A DNA stretch of 64,000 nucleotides from Polytrichum commune (lineage: Eukaryota > Streptophyta > Polytrichopsida > Polytrichales > Polytrichaceae): the NCBI GenBank assembly GCA_950295325.1, contig OX485804.1, positions 45,570,001-45,634,000 of the forward strand, written 5' to 3'. This document shows, piece after piece, positions 61,790 through 64,000 of this stretch (the first letter of the stretch is position 1; each line of letters begins with the position of its first letter). The notes beneath the pieces were generated by a model. That model made no database searches and was not told the origin of the DNA. It worked only from the letters and a program-made list of their open reading frames with translations. A program made the translations under genes and the position numbers.

Positions 61790-62145
61790 TATGATATTAT
61801 TGACCATTAGTGTAACCATATGGCACTTGTCATGTGCTTGCTTGATAATATCTTCATGTTTGCCTTCTCTTTGCCTTGTTTTGTGGAAGTTGTCATTAGT
61901 GTGGTCACATCACCTTCTTGCATATTAAAATGCAAAAAACTATCATCTTAAGCATCTCAAAGTGCTATGATAAATGTCACAATGTAAATAATTTTGCACT
62001 TCCAAAAGATATCTTATCTTGACAAATTGTGTCATGTTAAGAATTAGCGGACTTACCACTTATAGACCTCTAGGCATCTAACTTAGGCTCTTTGCAAATA
62101 TTTTACGTGACACTAAATGCCCTAAAACGGTGTAGTTGATACTCA
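61790..62145. repeat. single arm related to the 9025 inverted-repeat element
   Basis: Shares CACAATGTAAATAATTT, AGACCTC(C/T)AGGCATCTA, CTTTGCAA and GTGACACTAAA in the same order as the right arm at 9760-9960. Confidence 0.65.
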
Positions 62146-63024
62146 TGACAAGAATCGTCAAAAATTGACAATGAAGCCAATGGGGATATCATGGAAGGCA
62201 ACTCCTTCTTTCTATGCAAGAATGTTGTTGTGAATGGCTTGCCACCTTTGGGTTGTTACCACAACATGTGTGACTTGATTCTATTTGATTATAGTTTTGA
62301 CCGCATCCTTTGATTTCTTACTATTGAGAGTCTATTGAGTATGGAACTCTAAAAGGTTTGAGTCAATTATCTCTCTTTATTCTTATGTTATGGTTTATGT
62401 CCTAACATAAGAACATGCATAAGTACCTTAATTTGCAGGATGTATTTAACTGATTGATATTTAGGTAATTCTGGACTATCTTGTTGTTGCATGTATGCTT
62501 TAATATCTTCACTATGATGTCACATGTATGTGCACATCATGTCCACTGTCTTTTAGTATATAATCACCTATTTAAAACTACATGATGAGTACAAATAACA
62601 ACACTTAAAGCACAAAGTGTTCACATCTCCTAAAAACTACTCACATATTTCTGAACTCAACAAAAGTCTATGATTACCTAAATACCAATTAACCTTAAAT
62701 GGGCACTCATTTTAATGTAACACATCCACTTGGCTCCAAAGTTTGTGATCTTCATATAATATTATAAACGCAAAGTCAAATTATCGCATTAACCTACTAA
62801 GTGGCCATCAATGTTGGATCCCATCTCAACTTCAAAGCTTAGAGAATTTGTTTATCTTACCCAACAAACCCCCAGCTTAATATTATATGAAATTGTAAAT
62901 CTTAAAAATATCTATGCATTTAGGTGCCAAAACTTCAAACCTTGATACTTTCTAATATAGTACTTGACATGTTGAAATGTTGTAGTTGGTGGTTTAGTTG
63001 TGTATGTGGTGTTGGTGGTGATGA

Positions 63025-63170
63025 CATAACATTACTTAGATCCATAATAGTGTTATGTGGGACTGACAATATTCTACAAAATATTCCTCATATTCAGTAT
63101 GCATGTTGGGAATATTCTACAAAATATTGTGGTCCCATATAACACTGTTATGGATCTGAATAATGTTATG
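63025..63170. mobile_element. small foldback MITE (CATAACATTA family)
   Basis: 146 bp; the arms read CATAACATTACTTAGATCC and, from the other end, CATAACATTATTCAGATCC, then a shared GTGTTAT and TGGGAC. A second copy is at 47646-47779. No certain target duplication. Confidence 0.75.
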
Positions 63171-63351
63171 GACGCGTATGAATAAGGTTAATCAATACCT
63201 TTTGTGTGATCTCCTTACTTGGACATATGTTTTTAATGTGAAAATGACGTCTAAATATGCTTCAAGAGGTTATTTATCACATCACTTGAATCCTTGACAA
63301 CGGGATGTAGCCATTTAGTAGGTTAGGCACCACAAGGGCACCACAACACTT

Positions 63352-64000
63352 AAGGTAGAGGGTGCTAAAACCAACACCCCACTCAAAACCAACACCTATA
63401 AATGCCTGCCAATCACCAACACTCTACTACCTTGAAGCGTTCCCCATGGTGTAGGAGTGTATGGGCCCACGGAGTGACGCTTTTAGGTGCCATTAGTGGT
63501 GCCATTAGTGGTGCCACCTCATAGCGACCTCCACTACCTCCATGTAGGGTAGGTAACGGGCTCCACTCTATCTCGGGTTGGTTCAAGGTGGGTTTAGGGT
63601 GGCTTGTCTATGCCTATTCTAGCCATTCTATACACTGCAAGGGGGGGGGGGGGGGGGGGAGAGGAGGTTATAGCCATTCTATTCACAATGTCACGGAGGT
63701 AGGCCCACAAAGCACAAAGGGGGTTGGTACCCAGGATGCAAGGTAATGGTTTTGCAAGCGAACCAGGTGGGATCATGGAGTTGGCCATGTGGCTTTGCAC
63801 ACCGTTATTAGTTGGTCTTTGATCTAGCTTGGGTCTAGTACCCAACTATGTTGTATTGGTTCTAGGCAATGAAGGTGGGGGCCCTCATCATATCCAAAGT
63901 TGTCATACACGGGGCCTATATATTGGTTGAAGGAAACTAGTGGTTTTGACTTTGAATATTTATCAAATATCTAATTGAGGCTAAATTTATTTATTTATTT
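63352..64000. repeat. longer relative of the 45183 element, running off the window
   Basis: Starts AAGGTAGAGGGTGCTAAAAC and resumes the similarity at about 63848 (GGCAATGAAGGTGGGGGCCC, then GGTTTTGACTTTGAATATTT). About 400 bp between (63445-63848), including a G19 tract at 63641-63659, have no match in the 45183 copy. Confidence 0.6.

Noticed and set aside
1-64000. CRISPR arrays, rRNA genes, bacterial operons
   Set aside because: No regularly spaced identical repeats, no rRNA cores, and intron-containing plant genes throughout.

Overview
This is nuclear DNA from a land plant. The evidence is a cell-wall xyloglucan endotransglucosylase/hydrolase (XTH) gene with GT-AG introns, Ty1/copia and PIF/Harbinger coding remnants, and several families of plant-type miniature transposons (Stowaway, CACTA, hAT and Harbinger MITEs) and tRNA-derived SINEs. 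The sequence is AT-rich and gene-poor, with long introns and many diverged repeats. I cannot name the species; nothing seen here separates a seed plant from a fern or lycophyte.

Three host-type loci are supported. (1) At 4,885-5,745 (minus) two exons encode the end of an EB1-like microtubule plus-end protein; no calponin-homology part was found. (2) At 40,564-42,729 (plus) a four-exon XTH gene is complete from signal peptide to stop. A poly(A) signal lies at 43,503, and the gene is preceded by an unusual block of duplicated modules (36,480-38,410). (3) At 44,153-60,952 (minus, convergent with the XTH gene) I assemble a seven-exon gene of 411 codons for a charged, largely helical protein I do not recognise. 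All six splice junctions agree in phase, and its introns of 1.6-3.9 kb hold most of the mobile elements in the right half of the window. This is the best candidate for something undescribed.

The middle (about 26.4-32.9 kb) is a three-level nest. A minus-strand copia element is split by a PIF/Harbinger element that carries both the DDE transposase and the MYB/SANT-like partner protein. The last transposase exon is in turn interrupted by a 411-bp hAT-type MITE with an exact 8-bp target duplication.

The rest is repeat-derived: two full SINEs with 13-bp target duplications plus a 5'-truncated third, two CACTA MITEs with 3-bp duplications, two TAA-flanked Harbinger MITEs, one Stowaway, a 940-bp inverted-repeat element, a dispersed family whose internal poly-C tract has expanded in several copies, tandem arrays and microsatellites. 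Long stretches at 0.3-4.8, 6-9, 13.9-19, 20.7-26.4 and 33.7-36.4 kb show no supportable gene.
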